5,949 bases of DNA from an uncultured Propionibacteriaceae bacterium (GCA_937859105.1 CALMAD010000452.1:1-5949); one strand, 5' to 3'. Positions 1 through 5,907 are shown, counted from the first letter of the stretch. Translations and numbers: made by a program. The notes: generated by a model from the sequence alone, not told the origin.

Positions 1-40
1 TGGCGCGATCCGTTAAGGGTCCCGCCGGAAGTAGAAGATC

Positions 41-66
41 GGGCCCTCTACTCACGTAGAGAGCCC
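41..66 (-). terminator. Imperfect stem-loop 3' of tRNA-Ser, candidate terminator
   Basis: A six-pair stem (CTCTAC at 46-51 with GTAGAG at 56-61, four-base loop) is extended by GGG 41-43 facing CCC 64-66 across small bulges. It lies directly after the tRNA 3' end on the minus strand, and the following minus-strand bases are only weakly T-rich. Position favours a terminator for the tRNA transcript; the lack of a real T-tract keeps this uncertain. Nothing else is supported in bases 1-68. Confidence 0.35.
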
Positions 67-68
67 TC

Positions 69-157
69 TGGCGGTGGCGGTGGGATTTGAACCCACGGAA
101 GGGAGACCCTTCACGCGCTTTCGAGGCGCGCTCCTTCGGCCGCTCGGACACGCCACC
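69..157 (-). tRNA. serU: tRNA-Ser, anticodon CGA, CCA encoded
   Basis: The minus strand folds into a complete class II tRNA. The acceptor stem GGTGGCG (157-151) pairs with CGCCACC (79-73), followed by discriminator G (72) and an encoded CCA (71-69). The anticodon stem CGCGC/GCGCG encloses the loop CTCGAAA, giving anticodon CGA at 123-121, which reads the serine codon UCG. The T arm is GTGGG/CCCAC with a TTCAAAT loop. Between anticodon and T stems is a long variable arm (GAAGGG-TCT-CCCTTC), typical of tRNA-Ser and tRNA-Leu; discriminator G and the anticodon settle on Ser. All stems are intact, so it should be functional. The symbol follows the E. coli name for the CGA isoacceptor. Confidence 0.96.
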
Positions 158-164
158 GCCGGAG

Positions 165-195
165 ATTCTAGACGGCCGCGCGCGGCGGGCGCCAA
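165..195 (-). promoter_or_regulatory. Candidate promoter of tRNA-Ser
   Basis: On the minus strand TAGAAT (170-165) matches the -10 consensus at five of six bases. TTGGCG (195-190) is a four-of-six -35 candidate at a slightly long 19-nt spacing. Only seven bases separate the -10 from the first tRNA base at 157, so initiation would fall at or within a base or two of the mature 5' end. The promoter also lies in the 3' flank of tadA, so the tRNA probably has its own transcription start. The -35 assignment is weak. Confidence 0.5.
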
Positions 196-213
196 TCGGC
201 GTTCATGCCGGGT

Positions 214-744
214 TCATTCAGGACGCCGTCGCGCGAAGAAGTCGCGCAGCAGCGCCCCGCACTCGTCGGCCAGGACGCCGGCCGTCACCTCGGTGCGGTG
301 GTTGAGCCGCGGGTCCCGGACGACGTCGCGCAGCGACGAGACCGCCCCCGCCTTCGGGTCGAACGCCCCGAACACCAGCCGGGCCAGCCGCGCGTTCACG
401 ACCGCTCCCGCGCACATCGTGCACGGCTCCAGCGTGACCACGAGCGTGCAGTCGCCGAGCCGCCAGCCGTCGGCCTGGGACGCCGCGGCGTCCTCCGGAT
501 CGGCATCCGCACCCGCCGGAGAGGAACGCTCGCGCAAGACGTCCGCCGCCCGCCGCAACGCCAGGATCTCCGCGTGCGCGGTCGGGTCACCGGTGAGCTC
601 GCGCTCGTTGCCCGCCCGCGCGATGACCGTGCCCGCGGCGTCCACGACGACCGCGCCGATCGGGACGTCCCCGTGCCCGGCCGCACGCTCGGCCTCGGCG
701 AGGGCGTCCCGCATGGCACCCAGCCAGCGCGTACCGCCGGCCAT
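214..744 (-). CDS. tadA: tRNA-specific adenosine deaminase TadA
   Basis: This 176-residue zinc enzyme of the cytidine deaminase fold is expected to convert adenosine 34 of tRNA-Arg(ACG) to inosine in the cytoplasm, allowing one tRNA to read several CGN codons. The zinc and catalytic signature is complete: H57-A-E59, where E59 is the proton shuttle, and P107-C108-T-M-C111. The C-terminal part (FGAFDPKAGA, LNHR, LADECGALLRDFF) follows TadA rather than cytosine or guanine deaminases. The ATG at 744 places the first helix (WLGAMRDAL) where TadA proteins have it. It begins 3 nt after the stop of the upstream gene and has no clear Shine-Dalgarno of its own, suggesting translational coupling. One oddity is a loop of about 18-20 residues (roughly 74-92, rich in Ala, Asp, Ser and Pro) between the HAE helix and the strand before PCxxC, absent from E. 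coli TadA as I recall it. Small inverted repeats at 175-186 and 190-201 lie just past the stop, without a T-tract. Confidence 0.94.
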   Translation of the reverse strand: MAGGTRWLGAMRDALAEAERAAGHGDVPIGAVVVDAAGTVIARAGNERELTGDPTAHAEILALRRAADVLRERSSPAGADADPEDAAASQADGWRLGDCTLVVTLEPCTMCAGAVVNARLARLVFGAFDPKAGAVSSLRDVVRDPRLNHRTEVTAGVLADECGALLRDFFARRRPE

Positions 745-747
745 CGG

Positions 748-1491
748 TCAGACGTCGAAGGCGGCGGCCGCCTTCTTGAACACGGCCGCGTAGCCGAGGC
801 GCTTGGCGAGCCGCTCGACGAGTTCGTCGGAATCGGCGTCGAGGTCGCTCGCGAGCGCCTCGAGGTCGAGCTCCGAGACGCCCACGTCGGCGAGGATGTC
901 GAGGTCGCCGACGGGGCCCGAATCGTCCTCGTCCTCAGGGATGTCGGCGCCCAGGTAGTCCGCCGCGTCGCGCGCGATCGGCCAATCGTTGGCCGCGATG
1001 GCATCCGACAGCAGCACCTGGATCTTCTTGCCGCGCACCCGGGCCAGCACGAAGAAGTCGCCGGCGACCGAGACGACCCCCAGGACGCCCGCCTCGCCCG
1101 GCACCCGGTGGAGCTGGTTGATCAGCTCGTCCAGGTCGTTCGCCAGGTCGAGCCGCAGCGCGAGGGCGGCGGGCTTGGCGTCTTCGCGGTAGAGGGCGAC
1201 GACGAGGTCGATGTCTTCCTCCGTCGCGTCCTCGGGGTAGTCGTCGTCCTCGTCTTCTTCGTCGTCGTCCTCGAGATCGTCATCGAGGTCTTCGTCGTCC
1301 TCGTCGTCGTCCTCATCCTCGAGGTCTTCGTCGTCCTCGTCGTCGTCCTCATCCTCGAGGTCGTCGTCGAGCTCATCGTCATCGTCGATCTGGAGCGCGC
1401 TGAAGTCGTCGCCCTCGAGATCGTCGATCCCCGGGCGGTCGTCACCGTGGTCGGCCAGCTGGGCTTCGAGGTCCTCGTCGCGTCCGCTCAT
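748..1491 (-). CDS. TadA-associated protein with hyperacidic N-terminal region
   Basis: Product of 247 residues. Residues about 91-247 resemble the actinobacterial family annotated as putative tRNA adenosine deaminase-associated protein, found next to tadA: a block ending in a Leu-rich helix, a core ([16 protein letters not shown], then VLLSDAIAA), a [12 protein letters not shown] segment and a terminal helix ([15 protein letters not shown]). Its biochemical role is unknown to me; the link to TadA rests on conserved adjacency and the 3-nt gap. Residues 1-90 are an extra, surely disordered acidic region: between 36 and 84 every residue is Asp or Glu except five Leu. Residues 46-57 and 58-69 are identical 12-residue units. 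Two in-frame GTG codons lie just upstream (1497-1492), but the Shine-Dalgarno AAGGAG (1502-1497) sits 5 nt before the ATG at 1491 and overlaps the first GTG, so the ATG is chosen. Family members I recall are shorter and lack such a long acidic tract. Confidence 0.8.
   Translation of the reverse strand: MSGRDEDLEAQLADHGDDRPGIDDLEGDDFSALQIDDDDELDDDLEDEDDDEDDEDLEDEDDDEDDEDLDDDLEDDDEEDEDDDYPEDATEEDIDLVVALYREDAKPAALALRLDLANDLDELINQLHRVPGEAGVLGVVSVAGDFFVLARVRGKKIQVLLSDAIAANDWPIARDAADYLGADIPEDEDDSGPVGDLDILADVGVSELDLEALASDLDADSDELVERLAKRLGYAAVFKKAAAAFDV
1285..1356 (-). repeat. Perfect 36-bp tandem duplication within the acidic tract
   Basis: Positions 1285-1320 and 1321-1356 are identical over all 36 bases. 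The match runs a few bases beyond each end (TC at 1283-1284, GAGGTC at 1357-1362). The unit is 12 codons, so the frame is kept; it encodes [12 protein letters not shown] twice. Surrounding GAC/GAG/GAT codons (about 1240-1400) are low-complexity but not exact copies. Identity at synonymous positions suggests recent duplication or slippage. Confidence 0.97.
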
Positions 1492-1496
1492 CACCA

Positions 1497-1502
1497 CTCC
1501 TT
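1497..1502 (-). promoter_or_regulatory. Ribosome binding site deciding the start of the tadA-associated gene
   Basis: Minus-strand AAGGAG lies 5 nt before the ATG at 1491. Because it overlaps the upstream GTG at 1497, it argues against the longer 249-residue reading. Confidence 0.75.
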
Positions 1503-1525
1503 CTCGTCGGCTCCCATCGTGTCAG

Positions 1526-1540
1526 GTTCTGGGGCAGAAC
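1526..1540. promoter_or_regulatory. Perfect dyad GTTCTG-N3-CAGAAC, candidate operator
   Basis: Six-base arms (1526-1531 and 1535-1540) are perfectly complementary around GGG. It lies 35 bp upstream of the ATG at 1491 in the divergent region between the tadA pair and upp, about 165 bp from the upp start, so it is better placed to affect the tadA side. It does not match the actinobacterial LexA box (GAAC-N4-GTTC), whose arms are the other way round. A regulator binding site or a leader hairpin are both possible. I found no convincing -10 or -35 for the minus-strand operon, and the rest of 1541-1690 shows nothing I can name. Confidence 0.35.
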
Positions 1541-1694
1541 ACACGCGGACTTCGCATCCTGGCCGGGCCCCCAACCCGCCGCCACCCCCGCCCGTGTGGG
1601 ACGCCGACGACCCGGCGTCAGACACGGCGTCGGCCGGCCTCCGCCCCGGCGTCCGGACGGCCGGACTCCCATGTCACGCGCGCAACGCATGTGG

Positions 1695-1700
1695 GAAGCT
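1695..1700 (+). promoter_or_regulatory. Candidate -10 element of upp
   Basis: GAAGCT keeps the A at position 2 and the T at position 6 of the actinobacterial -10 and is followed by six bases and then the upp GTG. This is the same geometry as the better TATGCT element before glyQS. If used, the upp mRNA would be leaderless. The first base is not T and no -35 is evident. Alternatively GGGAAG (1693-1698) could act as a weak Shine-Dalgarno. Confidence 0.3.
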
Positions 1701-1706
1701 GACCCC

Positions 1707-2348
1707 GTGGAACTCATCGATGTCGATCACCCTCTGGTCGCACACAAGGTCTCGCTGCTGCGCGACGTCAACACCGACTCCCCCACCTTTCGCAACCTGG
1801 TCGCCGAGCTCGTCACGCTGCTCGCCTACGAGGCGACGCGGCACGTCCGGGTCGAGCCCCACGATGTGGTGACGCCCGTCGCGCCCGCCCGCGGCGTCCA
1901 TCTGAGCCTGCCGCGGCCGCTGGTCGTGCCGATCCTGCGCGCCGGGCTGGGCATGCTCGACGGCATGATGCGGCTGATCCCGTCGGCGGAGGTCGGGTTC
2001 GTCGGCATGGTGCGCGACGAGGAGACCCTGCAGCCGTTCACCTACGCCGAACGCCTGCCGAAGGATCTGTCCGGGCGCCAGTGCTACGTCCTCGATCCCA
2101 TGCTCGCCACGGGCGGATCGCTGGGCGGCACGGTGCAGTTCCTCGTCGACCGCGGCGCCGACGACGTCACGTGCATCTGCCTGCTCGCCGCCCCCGAGGG
2201 CATCGAGAACATGCGCCAGCTCGTCGACCCGATCGGCGTCCCCTGCACGCTCGTCGTCGCGGCCGTCGACGAGCGGCTGAACGACGTGGGCTACATCGTC
2301 CCCGGCCTGGGCGACGCCGGCGACCGCCTCTACGGGCTCGCGCAGTAG
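1707..2348 (+). CDS. upp: Uracil phosphoribosyltransferase
   Basis: Converts uracil and PRPP to UMP plus pyrophosphate in pyrimidine salvage, as a cytoplasmic enzyme. The 213-residue product is close to the usual length of about 208. Diagnostic features are all present: [14 protein letters not shown] at the N-terminus, LAYEATR (39-45), PILRAGLGM (75-83), the PRPP-binding loop [11 protein letters not shown] (128-138), and the uracil-binding C-terminal segment [15 protein letters not shown]. The GTG start at 1707 matches the family N-terminus. In-frame ATGs at 1671 and 1689 would add 12 or 6 residues with no family counterpart and no better ribosome binding site. It is divergent from the tadA pair and ends at a strong terminator 9 nt after the stop, so it is monocistronic. 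Confidence 0.96.
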   Translation: MELIDVDHPLVAHKVSLLRDVNTDSPTFRNLVAELVTLLAYEATRHVRVEPHDVVTPVAPARGVHLSLPRPLVVPILRAGLGMLDGMMRLIPSAEVGFVGMVRDEETLQPFTYAERLPKDLSGRQCYVLDPMLATGGSLGGTVQFLVDRGADDVTCICLLAAPEGIENMRQLVDPIGVPCTLVVAAVDERLNDVGYIVPGLGDAGDRLYGLAQ

Positions 2349-2356
2349 CGAGGGCA

Positions 2357-2396
2357 CACCCGGGCGGGTGGAAAGACTCCTCCGGGTGGTTTTTTT
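2357..2396 (+). terminator. Intrinsic terminator of upp
   Basis: CACCCGG (2357-2363) pairs with CCGGGTG (2382-2388). The loop may hold a small inner GGA/TCC hairpin (2370-2380). The outer stem is followed almost at once by seven T (2390-2396). This is the only classical GC-stem plus T-run structure in the window. Confidence 0.88.
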
Positions 2397-2411
2397 GTCG
2401 GACGCCGCCGC

Positions 2412-2417
2412 TAGCGT
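2412..2417 (+). promoter_or_regulatory. Possible -10 of the small acidic gene
   Basis: TAGCGT fits the loose TAnnnT pattern and lies just after the upp terminator. It would start transcription near 2424-2426 and give a leader of about 25 nt containing the ribosome binding site. There is no recognisable -35 at the usual distance, where the terminator T-run sits. Confidence 0.3.
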
Positions 2418-2440
2418 CGTCTTCCACAGCAACGCGTCCG

Positions 2441-2446
2441 AGGAGG
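2441..2446 (+). promoter_or_regulatory. Strong Shine-Dalgarno for the small acidic gene
   Basis: AGGAGG is a full anti-SD match, four bases before the ATG at 2451. It is the strongest ribosome binding site in the window and good evidence that the short gene is translated. Confidence 0.85.
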
Positions 2447-2450
2447 AACC

Positions 2451-2690
2451 ATGCCTGACAACGACACCAACCAGCCGAACCCCGCCGAAGAGGTCGAGGG
2501 CCAGCTCGACGCCGAGGGCGCCGAGACCCAGGCTGACGCCGAGGCCGCCCAGGGCTCGCGCGACGAGAGCAAGGCTGAAGACGACATCTCGTCGGGCCAA
2601 GCCGACCTCAGCGGCCAGGCCGGCGAGACGACCGACGAGAAGGCGGCGAACATGCTGGCCGACGAGGCGTCCGCGGAGGGTCGGGCCTGA
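2451..2690 (+). CDS. Small acidic hydrophilic protein of unknown function
   Basis: A 79-residue product that I do not recognise. It has 22 Asp/Glu against 4 Lys/Arg, many Ala, Gly and Gln, and no Phe, Tyr, Trp, Cys or His. There is no signal peptide, membrane segment or hydrophobic core, so it is probably cytoplasmic and largely disordered, perhaps with Ala/Glu-rich helices. Strong GC bias at third positions and the AGGAGG site support it as a real gene. It lies between the upp terminator and the glyQS promoter and appears to be its own unit. A weak GC hairpin (CGCCC 2720-2724 with GGGCG 2730-2734, no T-run) follows the stop. By composition it could be a stress-related or hydrophilin-like protein, but no motif supports a specific role. 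Confidence 0.8.
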   Translation: MPDNDTNQPNPAEEVEGQLDAEGAETQADAEAAQGSRDESKAEDDISSGQADLSGQAGETTDEKAANMLADEASAEGRA

Positions 2691-2777
2691 GGCGTCCGGC
2701 CTGATGCGGGGGTGACGCTCGCCCGCCAGGGGCGTCCGGGGGTCTGATCGCGGTCGAGGGGCTCGTCGCGGCCTCGA

Positions 2778-2783
2778 TATGCT
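2778..2783 (+). promoter_or_regulatory. -10 element of glyQS, suggesting a leaderless mRNA
   Basis: TATGCT matches the -10 consensus at four of six bases, including the key T1, A2 and T6. It ends six bases before the GTG at 2790, so transcription would start at or next to the start codon. The sequence 16-19 nt upstream has no clear -35, common in actinobacterial promoters. No T-box or other leader fits into this space. Confidence 0.55.
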
Positions 2784-2789
2784 GTCGGG

Positions 2790-5700
2790 GTGCTGACGAT
2801 GCAAGATGCCCTTCGACGCCTCAACGACTACTGGACCAGCCGGGGCTGCCTGGTCGTCCAGCCTTTCAACACGGAGGTGGGCGCCGGCACGATGAACCCC
2901 GCCACGGTGCTGCGCGTGCTCGGCCCCGAGCCGTGGGACGTGGCGTACGTCGAGCCGTCGGTGCGTCCCGACGACTCCCGGTACGGGGAGAACCCGAACC
3001 GGCTGCAGACGCACACGCAGTTCCAAGTGATCCTGAAGCCCGAGCCCGGCGACCCGCAGGAGCTCTACCTCGGCAGCCTCGAGGCGCTCGGCATCGACCT
3101 GGCGGCGCACGACGTCCGGTTCGTGGAAGACAACTGGGCGCAGCCGGCCATCGGCGCGTGGGGCCTGGGCTGGGAGGTCTGGCTCGACGGCATGGAGATC
3201 ACGCAGTTCACCTACTTCCAGCAGGTCGGCGGGCACAACCTCGACCCGATCCCGGTGGAGCTGACGTACGGCGTCGAGCGCATCATCATGGCCGTCCAGG
3301 GGGCGACGCACTTCAAGAACATCGTGTACAGCCTGGCGCCCGACGGCACCGAGATCACCTACGGCGAGGCGTTTGGCCAGTCCGAGTACGAGATGAGCCG
3401 CTACTACCTCGACGACGCCGACGTCGAGACGAACCGCACGCTGTACGAGGCGTACGTCTCCGAGGCGACCCGCATGGTCGAGGCGCGGCTGCCCGTGCCG
3501 GCGCACACCTACATCCTGAAGTCGTCGCACGCGTTCAACGTGCTGGACGCCCGCGGCGCCATCTCCACGACCGAGCGCGCCAAGGCGTTCGCGACGATGC
3601 GCCGGCTCATGCGCGAGACCGCGACGCTGTGGATCGAGCGGCGCGAAGAGCAGGGCTTCCCGCTGCTGAAGCAGGTCACCGACGAGGTGGCCGAGCCGGA
3701 GGCGTCCGACCGGGCGGGGCTCGGCGACGAGCCGCGCACGCTCGCGCTCGAGATCGGCCTCGAGGAGCTGCCGCCGCATGTCGTCGGGCAGACGATCGAG
3801 GCCGTCCGGGCGGCGCTCACCGAGAAGCTCGGCGCGACGCGCCTCACGCACGGAGAGATCACCGTCGACGGCACGCCCCGGCGCATCGTCGCCCTCGTGG
3901 ACGCCGTGTCCGCCGTGGAGCCCGATGCCGAGCAACTCAAGAAGGGCCCGCGCTGGCAGGCCGCGTTCGACGCCGACGGCAACCCGACGAAGGCCCTCGC
4001 CGGCTTCATGCGGGGCCAGGGCGTCGGCGTCGACGAGATCGTGAAGGCCGAGTTCGGCGGGAACGAGCACGCGGCCGTCCGCATCGCGATCGCCGGGCGG
4101 CACGTGCTGGACGTCGCGGCGTCCATCGTCGAGGACGTCGTCGCCGGGCTGCGCGCCGAGAAGAACATGCGCTGGCGCGACCCCGAGTTGTCGTTCAGCC
4201 GGGCGATCCGGTGGCTGGTGGCCCTGTGGGGCGACGCGGTGGTGCCGGCGCGGATCTCCGACGTCGTCGCCGGTCGCACCACGTACCTGCAGCGCGTGAC
4301 CGCGGGCATGACCGGCGGCCGCCGCTCCGACGGCGCGCTCGTGGGGCATGTGGACGTCCCCTCCGCCGACGAGTTGCTGCCGACCATCGGCGCCGGATCC
4401 ATCGAGGTGTTCACCGGCCAGCGACGGGCCGCCGTGATCGAGCAGGCCGCGGCGCTGGCGTCCGGGGTGGGCGGCACGATCGACTTCGAGGGCGAGTCGG
4501 CCCTGGTGGACGAGATCACCAACCTGGTCGAAGACCCGCACGCCGTGCTGGGCCGCTTCGACGAGCGCTACCTGGAACTGCCCGCGCAGATCCTCACCAC
4601 GGTGATGCGCAAGCACCAGCGGTACCTGCCGCTGTACGACGCCTCCGGCGCGCTCATGCCGGCCTTCGTGACCGTCGCGAACGGGCTCTGCGACGACGAC
4701 CTGGTCGCGCGGGGCAACGAGGCGGTCGTCCGGGCGCGGTTCGAGGACGCGCTGTTCTTCTGGAACGCCGACCTCAAGACCGAGCGCGTGGACTTGTTCG
4801 TGCCGGGCCTCGAGAACCTGATGTTCGAGAACAAGCTGGGCTCGGTCGGCAAGCGGGCGCGGCGCATCGCCGACGTCGCCGCGGCGCTGGCCGGGCGGGT
4901 CGAGGTGTCGGACGCCGAGCGCACGACGTTGACGCGCGCCGGGGAGCTCACGAAGTTCGACCTCGCCACCCAGCTCGTGGTGGAGATGTCGTCGCTGGCG
5001 GGCTTCGTCGCCGGAGAATACGCGGCGCGGCGCGGCGAGACGCCCGAGGTCGCGCAGGCGCTCGTGGAGACGGAGAAGCCGCGGACGGCGTCCGATGAGG
5101 TGCCGGCGTCGACCGTCGGCGCGCTGCTCGCCGCCGCCGACCGCGCGGACCTGCTGGTCGGCATGTTCGCCGTCGGCGCCCGGCCGACCGGGTCGTCGGA
5201 TCCGTTCGGGCTGCGGCGCGCGGCACTCGGGCTCGTGCGCATCCTGCGGGAGGTGCCGGCGCTGGCGGCGGTGCGGGTGTCCGACGTGCTGGCCGCCGCC
5301 GGCGAGCGCTACCGCGCCGAGGGCGTCGCCGTCGATGACGAGACGCTGGCCGCCGCCGGCGAGTTCGTGCTCGGCCGGTTCGGGCAGCTCATGCGCGACG
5401 AGGGGCTGACCGTGGGCCAGGTGGCGGCAGTGGAGCCCAGCATGGACGTTCCGGGGGCTGTGGCGGCGCTGTTGGACGACCTGCGGCAGGCGTCCGGGGA
5501 GGCCGGGCTGCAGCCGCTGGTGGAGGCGCTCGTGCGGATCGACCGGATCGTCCCCGAGGGAGTGGAGCCGGGCCTGGATGAGGCGCGGCTCGCGTTGCCG
5601 GAGGAGAAGGAACTGGCGCGGGAGGCGTCCGAGGTCGGGCACGCGGGATCGCTGGCCGCCTTCGCCGCCTCGTCGGGACCGCTCGTCGAGGCGATCAACA

Positions 5701-5831
5701 CCTTCTTCGACAAGGTGCTCGTGAATGACCCCGACCCCGAGGTGAAGGCGGCGAGGCTGGGGCTGCTGGCGTCCGTCCGGGAACTCGCGCCCGCCGGGCT
5801 GGACTACGCGGCGGTGGATGCCGAGCTCTGA
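2790..5831 (+). CDS. glyQS: Glycyl-tRNA synthetase, fused alpha and beta subunits
   Basis: Charges tRNA-Gly with glycine using ATP. The 1013-residue protein joins both subunits of the bacterial alpha2beta2 enzyme. Residues 1 to about 293 are the alpha catalytic subunit: GCLVVQPFNTEVGAGT, RYGENPNR (64-71), GLGWEVWLDGMEITQFTYF from about 126, and class II motif 3 G161-V-E-R164. A polar linker (about 294-315, EVAEPEASDRAGLGDEP) leads to the beta part, beginning TLALEIGLEELPP (317-329), with the tRNA-binding body, the conserved DPFGLRRAALG (804-814) and a C-terminal anticodon-binding helix region with FFDKVLVND near 972-980. No frameshift or stop interrupts the junction. The length is close to the fused enzyme known from Chlamydia. 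The GTG at 2790 lies six bases after a -10; an ATG at 2799 with GGGG (2787-2790) eight bases upstream is a reasonable alternative and shortens it by three residues. Most actinobacteria, as I know them, use an unrelated homodimeric GlyRS, so this form is notable. Confidence 0.95.
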   Translation: MLTMQDALRRLNDYWTSRGCLVVQPFNTEVGAGTMNPATVLRVLGPEPWDVAYVEPSVRPDDSRYGENPNRLQTHTQFQVILKPEPGDPQELYLGSLEALGIDLAAHDVRFVEDNWAQPAIGAWGLGWEVWLDGMEITQFTYFQQVGGHNLDPIPVELTYGVERIIMAVQGATHFKNIVYSLAPDGTEITYGEAFGQSEYEMSRYYLDDADVETNRTLYEAYVSEATRMVEARLPVPAHTYILKSSHAFNVLDARGAISTTERAKAFATMRRLMRETATLWIERREEQGFPLLKQVTDEVAEPEASDRAGLGDEPRTLALEIGLEELPPHVVGQTIEAVRAALTEKLGATRLTHGEITVDGTPRRIVALVDAVSAVEPDAEQLKKGPRWQAAFDADGNPTKALAGFMRGQGVGVDEIVKAEFGGNEHAAVRIAIAGRHVLDVAASIVEDVVAGLRAEKNMRWRDPELSFSRAIRWLVALWGDAVVPARISDVVAGRTTYLQRVTAGMTGGRRSDGALVGHVDVPSADELLPTIGAGSIEVFTGQRRAAVIEQAAALASGVGGTIDFEGESALVDEITNLVEDPHAVLGRFDERYLELPAQILTTVMRKHQRYLPLYDASGALMPAFVTVANGLCDDDLVARGNEAVVRARFEDALFFWNADLKTERVDLFVPGLENLMFENKLGSVGKRARRIADVAAALAGRVEVSDAERTTLTRAGELTKFDLATQLVVEMSSLAGFVAGEYAARRGETPEVAQALVETEKPRTASDEVPASTVGALLAAADRADLLVGMFAVGARPTGSSDPFGLRRAALGLVRILREVPALAAVRVSDVLAAAGERYRAEGVAVDDETLAAAGEFVLGRFGQLMRDEGLTVGQVAAVEPSMDVPGAVAALLDDLRQASGEAGLQPLVEALVRIDRIVPEGVEPGLDEARLALPEEKELAREASEVGHAGSLAAFAASSGPLVEAINTFFDKVLVNDPDPEVKAARLGLLASVRELAPAGLDYAAVDAEL

Positions 5832-5849
5832 CCCGTGGGCGTTTCTACC

Positions 5850-5883
5850 TGACGTTCTCCACCCTCTGAGGTGGAGAACGTCA
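5850..5883. terminator. Perfect 14-bp inverted repeat after glyQS, probable bidirectional terminator
   Basis: TGACGTTCTCCACC (5850-5863) is exactly complementary to GGTGGAGAACGTCA (5870-5883) around a six-base loop. GGGCGT (5837-5842) and ACGCCC (5885-5890) could add an outer stem. It starts 18 nt after the glyQS stop. There is no T-run on either strand, so it would be a stem-only terminator or RNA-stabilising hairpin. The position between two likely convergent 3' ends favours a shared terminator. Confidence 0.65.
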
Positions 5884-5907
5884 CACGCCCCCAGGCGAAG
5901 CCGTGCC

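Noticed and set aside
1..16. Possible 3' end of a plus-strand gene ending at TAA 14-16
   Set aside because: Only four codons are visible, which cannot be told from chance.
69..157. tRNA-Ser as an attachment site for an integrated element
   Set aside because: No integrase, no repeated tRNA 3' segment and no composition change are visible in the window.
1240..1400. Short direct repeats resembling a CRISPR array
   Set aside because: The copies are contiguous, without spacers, in frame with a coding sequence, and explained by an Asp/Glu tract.
1526..1540. LexA/SOS box
   Set aside because: The arm orientation is GTTC...GAAC, opposite to GAAC-N4-GTTC, and no SOS gene is adjacent.
205..1872. Plus-strand frame of 555 codons with a Val/Leu/Ile-rich stretch that looks like membrane segments
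   Set aside because: The hydrophobic stretch is only the complement of the GAC/GAG acidic repeat (GTC/CTC codons). The frame is antisense to tadA and its partner and runs into upp out of frame.
2714..2736. Terminator after the small acidic gene
   Set aside because: Only 5-bp GC stems with competing pairings and no T-run; too weak to list as a feature.
2933..5098. Plus-strand frame of 721 codons inside glyQS
   Set aside because: It is the out-of-frame shadow of a recognised synthetase gene, dominated by Arg and Gly, with no start signal.
1674..5642. Open frame of 1322 codons on the minus strand, opposite most of glyQS and upp
   Set aside because: It lies antisense to two clearly recognised genes. 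Long antisense frames are expected where third positions are almost all G or C, and its translation is Arg/Gly/His/Leu-rich without any domain.
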